Shown here: positions 42,132 through 53,356 of the stretch, piece after piece
Position numbering within the stretch: position 1 is the stretch's first letter
Layout of the letters: every line of letters begins with the position of its first letter
Source of the DNA: Zymoseptoria tritici IPO323
Lineage: Eukaryota > Ascomycota > Dothideomycetes > Mycosphaerellales > Mycosphaerellaceae
Assembly (NCBI RefSeq): GCF_000219625.1
Contig: NC_018212.1
Span: 992,001 to 1,056,000 of the forward strand
DNA length: 64,000 nt
Reading direction: 5' to 3'
Translations under genes and position numbers: made by a program
Notes under the pieces: model-generated
What the model saw: the letters and a program-made list of their open reading frames with translations, nothing else
Told to the model about the DNA's origin: nothing
The model's database searches: none

Positions 42132-45100
42132 GCATATTCACAGTCAGGAGTCAATCAACGTCAGCCACGGATTCTCCAGCGATAGCGCCGACTCACCACG
42201 GATTCCCAACTCTTCAGTCACCGCGACAACTGCACCTGCACCTGCACAGGTCGGCGACGGCCCGGAGGAGCGCGTACAGGATTCTCTGCAGCACGAAGTG
42301 GTCCCCCAAGCAGCAGAAGGCCAGACTGCGCAGGGAAGAACAGCGCAAGAGATTGAAGACGACGAGTTGTACGGCGTCACACCTGAGCGCACTGGCCAAT
42401 ACCGGGCATCACAGAGACTTGCGGCCAGTCAGCATCGAGAAGAGCCCGTTGGACTTCATGAAGATCCTCACCTGAATGCAGACACCGATCATCGAGCGGA
42501 TATTCACACTTCACGCACATCGAATGCCACCAGACAACGTATTCCGATAGCTGCGCCTGCAGGTCATCTTCACGCGCAAAGATCGTCGCAAGCTGGACCC
42601 GCCAAGCACGTGCCCGGAAACCCGCGTCCCACCAGCAGTCAGGACCAATCGATCACACATCCTGAAACTCCAAGCGACGTAGCCGCAGAAGACCTGAGCA
42701 CAGGCGCTGCACTTCAGCCGAGCGCAACTTCACATACCAGTGTAGCAGTCATGACGAGCGGGCCATCAACTCAGTCTAAAGGCAAGCTCCGGTCGGCAGG
42801 CAGTGCTGCAGAGCTTCTCAGAAAGCGTCGTGAAGGAAAGGCAGCGGATGCCACTCCATCGGCGGCATCAAAGGCTACCGTGTCGAAATCCCAAGCTGCA
42901 CCAGAACGTGCTGCAGGGCAGGGCAAACAGGCCGCCAGGAAGAGCATCGCTCGCGGCAAGGGAAAAGAGGAGACACAAAGAAGCTCATCCCCAAATGCGC
43001 GAAATCATGCACCTGCTGTCTTCGATAAATCCCAGATGAGCTCGGTGGGAGAAGCCCAGGCAGCTCAAGCGGGAACATCGAAGCAGAGGACTAAGGACTC
43101 TGCTGCCCCTGAAGCTCCCGAGCATACCAGGCAGGCGATGAACAAGAACAAGCGGTCCAGTGAGGACACATCTTTGAACTCTCGACAACAGAAGCGAGCG
43201 AAAGTGGCAGCAGCGGATGATGCTTTCGAATTTCCTGGCTCGCCAGAGTCCGAGATGGATAGGCAGAAAACGAAGAAGAAGCTGACTGGCAAGGCGACTT
43301 TACCGCCAAAGGCGAGCAAATCACAGCCAACCAAAGCCTCCAAGAAGCCTGCAGCGCGAAAGAAGTCTATCAGTCAGCCAGCTGCCAATGCTGATGATGG
43401 ACAGGGAAGGCAAACGCGGTCGAAGGCGAAGAGGAAGGCCGAGCCTGCTGGCATTGAGGAGACTGCCACCAGATTGGCCGATGACGACCTGGAAACCGAC
43501 GATAACAGGCCTTTACTCGAAGAAAGCCAGGCTGTGAAAAGATCCACGAAGCTCAACGTCAAGCCGCTTGACATCGTGAATCAAAAGCAGGCGCAAAAAG
43601 GCGTCAACGAAACTGCAGACGATGGCGGTAGAAGGGCAGCTGCAAAGGTCCTGATCGAGGTGGGGGCCCAACTTGACGACATGGAAGTGGATGACGCTGC
43701 TGGTTACGTGCAGCCAGATGGTGACGATCAGGACTACAACGATGCCAGAGGTAGTCCAGCCGTCCCTAGCAGGACACAAATCAGACCCGGAAACAGCCAG
43801 GAGGCGCCCGTGGTACTCTCGGACGATGACAAGTCGAGCAGTCTCGACGGTTTTGAGCTCGAGGAGCCAGATCAGACTCGAGTCGTTCGCGTCAACTCCG
43901 CTACTCGCACTGCACATCTACACACTCCTGCGCCAATCCACTCCAGCCCCCCACTACCGTCTGGCTTCGTGACTCGTGACGTGCCTCCAGGGACAGATCG
44001 CACTCGCAAGACCCAAATCATTGGGTTCGGTCAAAGTGGCCCACTCAACCAAGGTTCAGCGCCCAGGAAAATGCTGAACGAGGAGAATCTGCGTCACACC
44101 GAAGCAGCCGCTCCAGCCAACTTACATGGTAGGCGCGTGAAAGGACCGTCATCGGTAGCAACCACGATTCGAACGACCAAATCCCAAGCTCCGGTTGCCG
44201 CGAGCAATGTCTCGAACCACGTCGTTGACGCTCTAACAGTGCTGGGTGGCAAAGTTCATGTATCGGCTACTCCCTCACTCAGACCAAGGCAGAGCACACA
44301 TCAAATCTCTGCGAACGTTCGCCCAAGTCAAGGTGCTGCAAGCAACGATCAAAGGCCTTGGAACGTTCTTGACGAGCACCACGATCATGGAAATGGCGAC
44401 GACTCTGAGACATTTGTACACGGAGAGTCGCCTCAAGCGCCACAAGCACCGGTGGGCATACCACGTACCGCATCTCAAATAACAATGCCACCCCCTCAAG
44501 CCAAGAAGCCGGCCTCGACTGAAGACTTGTCTGCCAGCCAGGCTGGCCAGGCTCAAGAGCAGAGAGGGATGGTTGTCGAAACAGGACCAGTGATGACGAC
44601 CAATGCTACGAAGCGCCAGCTTCCCACCGAGACGCCGGCTGAACATCCACCAAAACGCCCGAAGACCGGCATCTCCGCCGGGAATCCTGAAGTGCTTGCT
44701 CAAGCGGGCAATGGTAACGATGCATTGGTCGTACAGCCCGTGTCCAAAGACGCTGTGCAGAGTCAGCGCCCAACGAGCACAAGGAATCGTGCGCCAGCGG
44801 CAGCAGCAGTTCTGAAGAACGATCAATCGGATCACGAAGATCCTGCATCTTCTGTACAGCCTGTTTCTCAGGACGCTAGGCAAATGCAGCGCACAGCCCA
44901 TCCGAACATGCGCTCGATAGTGAAGACAGCCATTCCGAAGGATCCTCTGCCTGCAGAGCATACTTTGCCTGAGGAAAATACTTCGCTGGCAAAGACTGTG
45001 CCACCGGTCAAAAGTGTTGCCTTGGCCGTATCTCATGCGTACGATGCCACTCATGAGCAGAGGCCGATTCCCGCAGATGCCGTTGTTTTCTCGCAAAATG

Positions 45101-46737
45101 TCGTACGGACGAACCGAGCTTCGCCTGAGAAGCCTTCCTCGCTCGCCGTTACTAAGCCAACTGTACAGGCTGTCCACACTGGGAAGCCTTTCTCACAAGA
45201 CAGATCATTTGCGAAAGCTTCCTCGACCGTCGATGGGACTTTGCTGCCGGAGAGCACTCGGCCCACGAAGCATGCCTTGGCCGGAAGATCCGCCCATGTT
45301 GCAGAGCTAGAGCAGCTAGATGACTCTATTCCCGCTGAGAGGTACGCATCGCAACCCAAGCCAGTCCGGCGTGTCTCATCGAAGGTCGCGAGACAGTCGT
45401 CCAGGGGATCACAGCCTACGGTTGATGTTGGCGGCAGTCCTCTTGCTCCTGGTGTGGAGGTTGACCATCGAACGACGGCTCTTGAGAAACACTCGCAGGA
45501 GACGTACCGGCTACAGACTGAGGCGGCACCAACCCTGCACAAGAGTCGTCATCGCGCTCCAATTGACGTTTTGCAACCAGCACTCGTTGTGCCTAATTCT
45601 GGACAGCCGCCTCGCGGCCTTGAAGTGATTTCGAGCAATCGGAAAGCACTTCCGGCTGCTCCAAACACGAAGTCGACAGCCATCAAATACGTCAAGTTCA
45701 ACCAAGCCGAAAGTGCCAAATTGCTGCAGAAAAGTAGCCCACATTCGGATGATCCATTTAGCGCTTCGCAAAAGTCACGAAGCCGGAGTGGTCGAAATGC
45801 TGAGAGCAACAGTCGGAGTCGCGACCAGACCGGTAGCCGCGAGCGTGACACGATTACCGGCAGTGCCAGCAACTTCGACAAACAGATGAGCAGGTTGCGT
45901 GATCACAAGTCGACTCCTCAGTCGACCGCAAAGAAGGAGCCACCAAAAGCGGACTGGGTCCAAGACGCTCAGAGCGTGTCGAGAGCGGCCGAAGTCGACA
46001 TGCAATCGATCGGGAGGCGGGCAGGTATGCAGTTGAAGACTGGAAATACCAAGTCAAAGAGCAATGAGGATGTGCTTGCTGCGAAGATTGACGCAAGTAT
46101 TGGCATGCTCTGCGACGCCATCCATTCGACGCGGAGACCAGTAGAAGATGAGGAAGAGGAAGAGGAAGAAGAAGAGGCAGACGAAGAGGATCCCGACAAG
46201 ACGCTGGTCAATGAGAGTGAGAGTGGCGATGAACCTCCTTCTCGGAACAAACAGCCACAAAAAGCATTCAAGCCAACGAGCAAGTCTCTGCCGCCCAAAT
46301 CTCGCACTCCCTCGATTCCATCCTCCTCGGGGTCTGACTCTTCAGACAGCAACGGCGGCGAATTCAAGCCGTGGAAGAAATCTCTCAAGCCACATCAGAG
46401 GAATCTCTACAAGAATCTCGTCAACATCGCCCATCGTCTGACGCAGTATCTTGCCGACCAAGAGACCTCTACCGAAGTCATGATGGACGAGAATCACCGT
46501 CAACATCTGCGATTGCTTGCGCAAGAGGAAGCTGAGACGAAGCAGCAATTCAGGAACATGAAGAAACACCTGAAGGAGAAGAAGAAGGAGAAGCTACGGA
46601 TGTGGCAGGGCTGTGAGAGGAGTTTGCAGGAGACGCTGGATTCGTGGGTGGAGAGTTTTCAGGAGCAAGGAAGACGTGTCAAGGAGCAGGAGGCGGAGAA
46701 TCGGAATTTTGAAGAGCTGCTTAGGAGGGTGATGTGA
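42112..46737 (+). CDS. Large, mostly disordered protein (1541 aa) with C-terminal coiled coil
   Basis: Single exon. Nearly all of the first 1350 residues are low in complexity and rich in Ala, Ser, Pro, Gln and Lys, with basic patches that could be nuclear localisation signals (KNKRSSEDTS, QKRAKVAAAD, RSKAKRKAEP). A short internal duplication is visible (VQPVSKDAVQSQR and, about 40 residues on, VQPVSQDARQMQR). An acidic run follows (EDEEEEEEEEEADEEDPD). The only ordered part seems to be the last 125 residues: KPWKKSLKPHQRNLYKNLVN, then a long helix (KQQFRNMKKHLKEKKKEKLR) ending LLRRVM. I do not recognise a family; a nuclear scaffold or chromosome-associated protein is a guess from composition. 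Confidence 0.7.
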   Translation: MAAISLEHIHSQESINVSHGFSSDSADSPRIPNSSVTATTAPAPAQVGDGPEERVQDSLQHEVVPQAAEGQTAQGRTAQEIEDDELYGVTPERTGQYRASQRLAASQHREEPVGLHEDPHLNADTDHRADIHTSRTSNATRQRIPIAAPAGHLHAQRSSQAGPAKHVPGNPRPTSSQDQSITHPETPSDVAAEDLSTGAALQPSATSHTSVAVMTSGPSTQSKGKLRSAGSAAELLRKRREGKAADATPSAASKATVSKSQAAPERAAGQGKQAARKSIARGKGKEETQRSSSPNARNHAPAVFDKSQMSSVGEAQAAQAGTSKQRTKDSAAPEAPEHTRQAMNKNKRSSEDTSLNSRQQKRAKVAAADDAFEFPGSPESEMDRQKTKKKLTGKATLPPKASKSQPTKASKKPAARKKSISQPAANADDGQGRQTRSKAKRKAEPAGIEETATRLADDDLETDDNRPLLEESQAVKRSTKLNVKPLDIVNQKQAQKGVNETADDGGRRAAAKVLIEVGAQLDDMEVDDAAGYVQPDGDDQDYNDARGSPAVPSRTQIRPGNSQEAPVVLSDDDKSSSLDGFELEEPDQTRVVRVNSATRTAHLHTPAPIHSSPPLPSGFVTRDVPPGTDRTRKTQIIGFGQSGPLNQGSAPRKMLNEENLRHTEAAAPANLHGRRVKGPSSVATTIRTTKSQAPVAASNVSNHVVDALTVLGGKVHVSATPSLRPRQSTHQISANVRPSQGAASNDQRPWNVLDEHHDHGNGDDSETFVHGESPQAPQAPVGIPRTASQITMPPPQAKKPASTEDLSASQAGQAQEQRGMVVETGPVMTTNATKRQLPTETPAEHPPKRPKTGISAGNPEVLAQAGNGNDALVVQPVSKDAVQSQRPTSTRNRAPAAAAVLKNDQSDHEDPASSVQPVSQDARQMQRTAHPNMRSIVKTAIPKDPLPAEHTLPEENTSLAKTVPPVKSVALAVSHAYDATHEQRPIPADAVVFSQNVVRTNRASPEKPSSLAVTKPTVQAVHTGKPFSQDRSFAKASSTVDGTLLPESTRPTKHALAGRSAHVAELEQLDDSIPAERYASQPKPVRRVSSKVARQSSRGSQPTVDVGGSPLAPGVEVDHRTTALEKHSQETYRLQTEAAPTLHKSRHRAPIDVLQPALVVPNSGQPPRGLEVISSNRKALPAAPNTKSTAIKYVKFNQAESAKLLQKSSPHSDDPFSASQKSRSRSGRNAESNSRSRDQTGSRERDTITGSASNFDKQMSRLRDHKSTPQSTAKKEPPKADWVQDAQSVSRAAEVDMQSIGRRAGMQLKTGNTKSKSNEDVLAAKIDASIGMLCDAIHSTRRPVEDEEEEEEEEEADEEDPDKTLVNESESGDEPPSRNKQPQKAFKPTSKSLPPKSRTPSIPSSSGSDSSDSNGGEFKPWKKSLKPHQRNLYKNLVNIAHRLTQYLADQETSTEVMMDENHRQHLRLLAQEEAETKQQFRNMKKHLKEKKKEKLRMWQGCERSLQETLDSWVESFQEQGRRVKEQEAENRNFEELLRRVM

Positions 46738-46926
46738 TGGACATCGGTCAGTGTGGTGGCGGCTCAAAGTCGATGCTGGAGAGACAGTAATGCTGGAGCG
46801 ACAAGCGGTAACATGTCTAGACGGCATCATATTAGGGATTATAGGTTAACCATGAAGGAAGACAGAATGTAACGAAGTCTCCGTCTGAAAAGTTTCATGC
46901 TCTGATGGCGAAGAACCAATCAGATA

Positions 46927-47739
46927 TCACGTCTCCTGCTCTCCACCATATTTCTCCACAAACGCCCTCTCCTTTCCATCCTCCCACCCCTTTAAACGCC
47001 TCAGGTCCTCCAAATCCGGCCTCCACCTCATCTCCACCTCCCCGAAATAATTCGCCTCCTCCGCTATCTTTTGAAAACCCACTCCCTCGAACAATTTCAG
47101 ACTCCCCACATTCGTCTGCTGCACTTTGACCCGAAGAAATGCCAATTCTAGGTTGGCTTCCTCGGCCAGCTTCTCAGCTGGAACACTAGACTGATACTCT
47201 TCTGCAATTCCTCGCCAGTGCGTGAGAATATACTCCAAAAACACAAGCACCGCTGCACGACCATAACCCTTCCGCTGCTGCTTCTCATTCGCAATCATGA
47301 GTTCAATCTCTCCCACCACTCTTCGTCCCTTCCCATCAACATCCGACTCATCATCCTCACCCTCCTCAGTAAGGAAAAGATTAACATCCCCAACCATCCT
47401 CTCCGGCGCATCGTCCACCCCAGCCTCAACGACTTCCTCCGGTGGGCGCCTCGATGGCGGAAGAGGTAAGCAAATAATGAACGTCAATTTATCCCCGTCG
47501 GAACGCCAGCTCTGCTGCATGGCGTATTCTTCGGAGAGGGAGAGGGGTTCGGAAGCGGTGGCTGAGAGGAGAGTAGGGGAGAGCATCCAGGTGTGGTAGG
47601 TTGGGACGTGGGAGGGGGTGTAGGGGACGAGGAGGATTGAGGGAGTGGAGAGGGCTGGTTGGTGGAGGGTTGTTAGTTTGGCAGTCAAGGAGGGGAGAAT
47701 CGGGATTGTGAGATTACCTGTTTGGGCGTTGAGCTTCAT
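46927..47739 (-). CDS. GNAT N-acetyltransferase, NAT9-like
   Basis: Single exon, 270 aa. The layout is that of NAT9 proteins: a conserved start (LVPYTPSHVPTYHTWMLSP), LSLSEEYAMQQSWRSDGDKLTFI, a VGDVNLF strand, an inserted acidic loop (TEEGEDDESDVDGKGRR), then the acetyl-CoA site VGEIELMIANEKQQRKGYGRA (QRKGYGR as the Q/RxxGxG/A motif). The last block, VQQTNVGSLKLFEGVGFQKI, is motif B. Human NAT9 has been linked to microtubule stability; no substrate is established for fungi. Confidence 0.88.
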   Translation of the reverse strand: MKLNAQTGNLTIPILPSLTAKLTTLHQPALSTPSILLVPYTPSHVPTYHTWMLSPTLLSATASEPLSLSEEYAMQQSWRSDGDKLTFIICLPLPPSRRPPEEVVEAGVDDAPERMVGDVNLFLTEEGEDDESDVDGKGRRVVGEIELMIANEKQQRKGYGRAAVLVFLEYILTHWRGIAEEYQSSVPAEKLAEEANLELAFLRVKVQQTNVGSLKLFEGVGFQKIAEEANYFGEVEMRWRPDLEDLRRLKGWEDGKERAFVEKYGGEQET

Positions 47740-49593
47740 TTTGAGAAGTCTGGAGTGTGACTGGACAGACAGGCTTTGCCAGTTGGATGAAGATTATTCA
47801 AAATTTCCATGCGTGGCGTTTCAGTCTTGATAGTGATAGTCAAAGCGGTCCGAGAGGTTGCAAGATTTGATTACTTGGTATAGACGGGAACCATTCATGT
47901 TTTGTGAAGCTTCAAGGAAAGAGCTGTGTAAAGCATTCGCGAGAAAGTGAGGTATCTCAAGCTCACGGACTAAGCCGAATTGGGCAGTAGGAACTCATAT
48001 GGTACGTGCTCGGCTGTCATGAGGTAGAGGCACTCTGTGAGCTGATATGCAACTATGAGTAAAGCAAGTTGCCCTCGAACTTACCGAATTTCTTGACTAT
48101 CAAAGAAGTGGACCAGCGCACTGAAAGCGTTGTTGTTCGAGTGCGGCCGGATAAACTCCGGCAGCGGAGTTGCGGGGACCTGACGGGCAGCCGAGTTCCA
48201 CCTGCAGTCACTCATCACTTATGCGGTAGGGTAAGGAAATCGATTTTGCGCAGGGACACTTACACCTCGCGCGCGGCAGACATCGCGGTAGTATCGAAGG
48301 CCCGTGACAGAGCATGAGCCGCAGTGATAAGTCCCATTGGACAGCGATACGATTTTCTGTGACAGCCGGTTTACCAAAGCCTGACGACGGCACTGCGATG
48401 GCCTTGTCGCTGGCAGTACCGGTACGGAGACAATGTGGAATCCTGCCGCGAAGTGGAAGAGACGTTTGAGGGGAGGGGAGGTGGCGGCTGAAAAGCACCT
48501 GCGGAAGAGATATCGTACAAAGACAAGGTGCAAGGCACGCTGCAATGTGGTCCTATGTGGCGATACTTGTTCCGACGTGGCCGTGTTGAATGCGAGTAGT
48601 CTGGCTGCACGCCTTTCTCACTTTCAATCACTTCCGATCATGTGGCCCGGCAGTCGCAATGCTCATTCCCGCAGTATCACTCCTGCTTCTCCTGCCGCAA
48701 AGACATTGGAGCGGCGCCTGGGGGAAGCAGAATCGAGATCTGGAGAAGAGAGGAATATAGGCAGAGGATCGGCGGCTACAATACATGTCGAAAGAGGTAC
48801 ACGTGGGACACGATACGAGACAGTGAGCGGAGGACAGTGATTAGGCGACATCAACAAGGTGGATGTGAGTGGATGACGAGAGCGAGTGACCTGACGGCGC
48901 TGATGCGACGGTACCTTATGGACGTTGGCTGCAGCCTCTGTTCGGACCTCAACAGTCTCCTCCAGCCTATCATGACGAAGATAGTATTGGAGGTGCGGTA
49001 GGTTCTTTCATTTTAGCATCAAGCGGAGCTCTTCGAAATTCTCACTTTCCACGACAGTGAGGCTGCTGCTGCCTACCAAGTCGCGACTTGATGCGGTCGC
49101 GACTTCACATTTGCTCGTTCTCTAACTTCTGACCCTTCCTCTTCTCTCGACAGACTACGCCTCCCTCGTCGACACAATCCGCCTTCACTACTCACCACAA
49201 CTTGTTGGTCACCTTGCTCAAAGCCATTCGAAAAGTTGCACCACGCCGAGAATTTTCCCAATCTGCACCGCCTCGCCGACCACGAGATCCGTCGCCTTTG
49301 CTCACGAGCCATTACCTCCGCTACCATCGTCCCAGCCCAGCCCTCACGCAGTCCATCCCACAGCCGGCTGGTCACTCCAGACTCTCCTTTAACCAGTCCC
49401 TCGACCTTACCACTTCGCTACTACACCACCTTCACCTCCGTCGAACTTGCACCAAGGCGAGATCGACTCGTGCACCATCGGGATAAAGCAGTCCACCCGG
49501 CGATCGATTGCTCAGCCGGGCAGGCTCTTCGTCGACTAGCCCCTCGAGTGTGCTCCCAGCAGGGTGGTCATCACCTTAACGGCGGTCCTACAA
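47740..49593. other. Long intergenic region (1.85 kb)
   Basis: Upstream of both the NAT9-like gene and the recombinase-C2H2 gene. Open frames around 48433-49001 lack splice partners and domain features. From about 49100 the sequence turns C/T-rich with few ATGs, as in a promoter and leader. Confidence 0.45.
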
Positions 49594-52587
49594 ATGGAGA
49601 GTCTCGACATCAACTCCTCCGACTTCGAGGGCCTCGACGATGTGAACGGGGATGACATCTTCGCTCCAAACGCCAACATTGGCCAACGTGTGGCTGCGAA
49701 GATCATTGCGAACCAGGCCATCGATCGCCCGCTGTCGAAGAAGAACGCGCGAAGTGTAAAGTTTGCACGCGGTGCACCGAAGACACGCGAGGCTCAGCAA
49801 AGCGTTACAGTGATATGGGACGCGTTCTGCGCTACAGTCAAGCACGAGTGAGTTCACACCTCTCCTTGCACCGCAAATCCCGTGATCCTGCCTCTCCTTG
49901 AGCCTGCCTCTCCGTACCTGGCAGAGCTGGCTCTGCCAGCTAGTCCCTTTACCTTCCTTTGAAGTCACCAGTGCCCAGCGAGCGGCTCGATGAGATGCTG
50001 ACCACTCATAGTCCCAAAACATGCCCGTCTGGAGAATTGATCCTGCGATTCATCGACACCAGAGCCAGAAGCACTGTACCCGGTATCAGAGGCAAGACTG
50101 CTCCGTCCCTCTCCGTGGTTCGCGGCTTTTGGCGACGCCTTATCGACCTCCTCATCTTCCGTCATGAAGACATCCGTCAGCACTACACTCCCTACTGGGT
50201 CAATCGCATTGGCATGCATCTCGATCAGCTGGCCACCAAGAAAGACCTCGTGCGAGGCTTGTGGCAGAAGCGACAATGGCTTGGTTTCAAGGTCATTCTC
50301 CGAATGGCACAGATCTGGATCGATCGCGCTATCGACGAGGGCTGCATCTCGTGGGATCGGACTCTTCTCAAGCTCCTTGGCGTTGTGCTACAGTCGGCGT
50401 GTTCGTCTCGTTCTGGAGATATCGCTCGATCTACGCTGTACAAAGGCTTGGAGTGCCTGTGCTGGAAGCATTTGCAACTCACGATCAAGGACCCAGACCA
50501 GCCGCTAAGCGTGCAGAATCTGACCCTACAGGTTACGCTCGCATACACCAAAGGACACAAGTTGGTATCTCTTCCTGTGGTAAGCGCGACACCCAGCTGA
50601 CTAGCTCTGCTACAGGAACATTCTCAACGACGACACCGACATCTTCATTGAACCCTTGGAGCACCCTGGTCAGAGTGTGGTCTGCGTCATCAAGCTGCTG
50701 CTCATTATTGCCCTCAGATTCGGCCGTGTGAACCATACCTCTTTGGCGGACCTGTTGGCCGAGGCCTCGGACAGATTTGACAAGTCAGTTGTGTGGAAAT
50801 ATCCGGAAGCGCCCGTGCTGTGCCAGATCGCCCGCGGGACGTCGACATTGGCCTTCGACAAGCCCGCGCATCAGAGTCAGATTCTTCACGCTGTGCAAGA
50901 AATGGCACTGACGGCCGGTCTTCTTGCCCCAGTCGACACTCGTTCCATACGCAATGGCTCTATTCGCGACGCCGCCTACTTGAAGAAATCCATCAATGGC
51001 GTCTCGGACCGGGTCACAGCATTCGTTGCCAACCATACCACCAAGGCGCTCGACAAAGGCACCAATCAGAACTATATCGGTCCACTGCAGCAACCAATAT
51101 TCAACATGAGGGCAGAGGACCCCTTTGAGAACCGCCTGGCCCCAAAGTTCTCTGACACGCCTTTCAGCAAGGACACCAAGTACTCAACTCTGCAGATTGA
51201 CTCGTACATGGACCAGCACGGCATGGACAAGACCAATTTACTGGAGCGAGCCAAGGCAGGCAAGCACATGAAGCAGGCTGCCACTCAAGCTTGGATGGAA
51301 GAACAGAAAAATGCAACGGTGACAGAACCAGCGCCCACGAAGCCGAAGAAGCAGGCTTTGCGTCAGCAGACCACGAGCGAGATCAATGTAGTCAAACCGC
51401 CAGCGAAGAAGGTCAATACCGCAACTGGCTCCGAGAAGTCAACGAAGTCCTCATTGTCTGTGAGTGCTCGGCACACAATTCCGGAGGACATGCAGAACAT
51501 CGACCCGCGACTGCTCTTTGACGACATGCAAGATTTAGAGGTCAATGAAGAAGAGCTTGGCTACATCTGCGACATGATTCAGCCCGTGATCAGCAACGAT
51601 CCTGTCACTGGGCCTACAGACCAGGGAAGCGAGGAAGATGTAGATGACGAATCTATCGAACAAGCTCTGGCAGATGAGGTCTTGCAAATCGACATGGCAA
51701 ACTCTGTTGGCCCGGCCGAGACAGAAGCACCATCCCTCCTTACTGGTAATGCTTTCGTCGACAAGTTCGCGGCGATCAACGTGTACCGGCTGAAGCGATC
51801 GTTTGACAGCAATGATCCCAACATCGTCGCCAAATACATCCCCACTGGCAACAGCAGGGAGCCCCCAACCGCATACCTCTACTATTGCAGCAAGTGTCCG
51901 TATGGAAGCCGCTGGCAAAATGTTGTTGAGTCACATGAGGTGACCTGTGGCGGGGACGACCACAATGATGAAGACGCATCATTGGTCAAGACTACTAGTA
52001 CCTTCGACTGCCACTACGCTGATTGCGGCAAGTCGTACACCAAGGTCACCAGCTTGCAGTCACACATCAGCACCATTCATGAATTCAAGCCGAAGACCTG
52101 CGTCCGATGCCCCGAATCCTCGAGCGTCATCTACCACACGCACCTGGAACTGCAGAAGCACACAAAGAACGCTCACGATGGCTTGGAGCAGCCGACAGTG
52201 TGCCCTCAGTCCGCTGAATGCGGCAAGACAGAGGCTTACACCAACAAGACCGCTTTCAAGTTGCACATGAGATCCGTGCACAAGAAGACACCCCAGCAGA
52301 TCGAGAAGCTGGTCCCACGCAAGAAGACTGTTCGGAGCAGCAAGAAGAAAGCTGCGATGATGAGTGACGGCGAGGAGGACGACGCAACCCCATCCCAGCC
52401 CAAGAAGTCCCGCGGTGTCAAGAAGTCGAGCAAGAAGTCTACGCCACTATTTGTGGACTCGGACGATGATGGCGAGAATGATTCTCTGGCTGACCCTTTT
52501 GCGACCCCGACCACCAAGCGCAAGCGCAACGCGAAGTCCAGCGACAGCGGCACAACCGGCCCCTCCACCAAGCGCGCACGCAAGTAG
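49594..52587 (+). CDS. DUF3435-like tyrosine recombinase fused to C2H2 zinc fingers
   Basis: Three exons: 49594-49847, 49979-50560 and 50616-52587, 935 aa. Introns are 131 nt (GTGAGT...CCCAG) and 55 nt (unusual donor GTTGGT, the only one that keeps the frame). Residues about 90-440 resemble the DUF3435 domain of Starship captains: QSACSSRSGDIARS (Arg229 as first catalytic Arg), YKGLECLCWKHLQL, VTLAYTKGHK, then SIRNGSIRDAAY (Arg391/Arg396), NHTTKALDKG (His419) and QNYIG (Tyr432). The C-terminal part has one partial and three fuller C2H2 fingers (about 703-834), then a Lys/Ser-rich nuclear tail. No boundaries or cargo of a mobile element were seen, so it is probably a resident, perhaps domesticated, DNA-binding protein. 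Confidence 0.75.
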
Positions 52588-53356
52588 ATCGATGCTGCTG
52601 CTACCTTCGAAGACTGGTCCCGCAAGAGTTGCTGCTGCAATGCAGGCCATGTACTATCTGCCAATGCAGGTAAGCTGTCGCAGCCAGCTCTCATCGTGTC
52701 CATGGATGCTGACATTTGTGCAGGCATATCACACAACATTCTAAGACAAGCGAGAGCAAGGACGGGCATTCAGCACAACAGCACAACGCAACATCTCAAG
52801 GAAGGCAGTTGACTGTGGGTTCGAAAGTGTAGCATGCCGAGCACGGGAGCATGTATCGCTGATAGCCTAGCTGTACCATATCATAGCTACTCCATACTAA
52901 TCACATGCGGTATCGCTCTGCAACATTCGGTGATAAGTCAACCAAAGCGCAACCCTCCAACAGGTAAGGTAAGACAGTGTCCTGCGTGGTTGCCCGTCTT
53001 CATGATCGTTTCCAAGGCGCGCCCGGAGTCTCGAAGTAGCTGCTATCCGCGTGCCACCCTGCCGTCTCCATGCTAGGCGCGTGCGACGAATGAGATCACT
53101 GTATACTGTACGGTGCAGTCCGCTGGCTGGCATAGCCGACATTTGGTGAGCTGGCTCTGACAGTGTGGCATGATTTGGATGGTGTTTCGATAGTACACTT
53201 CTCATAAGTCTACACCGTCATCGTTGTTGCTAAACGAGCTCCTCGTTCGCCCGCTAGTCTTCCACGGCACCGATCTTCTCCAGCCTCCGACGAGCAGCAG
53301 TACCACCTCCAGCCCCACAGCGACCACGCACAACACATTGCGCTCATCGTCCCAAA
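52588..53356. other. Intergenic between convergent genes
   Basis: 3' flanks of the recombinase-C2H2 gene and RPT4. Nothing else recognised. Confidence 0.5.

Noticed and set aside
48433..49001. Overlapping plus-strand frames between NAT9-like and recombinase genes
   Set aside because: Irregular composition, no splice signals joining them, no recognisable motif.
47740..53356. A complete Starship element around the captain-like gene
   Set aside because: No flanking direct repeats, cargo genes or change in composition; neighbours are ordinary conserved genes.
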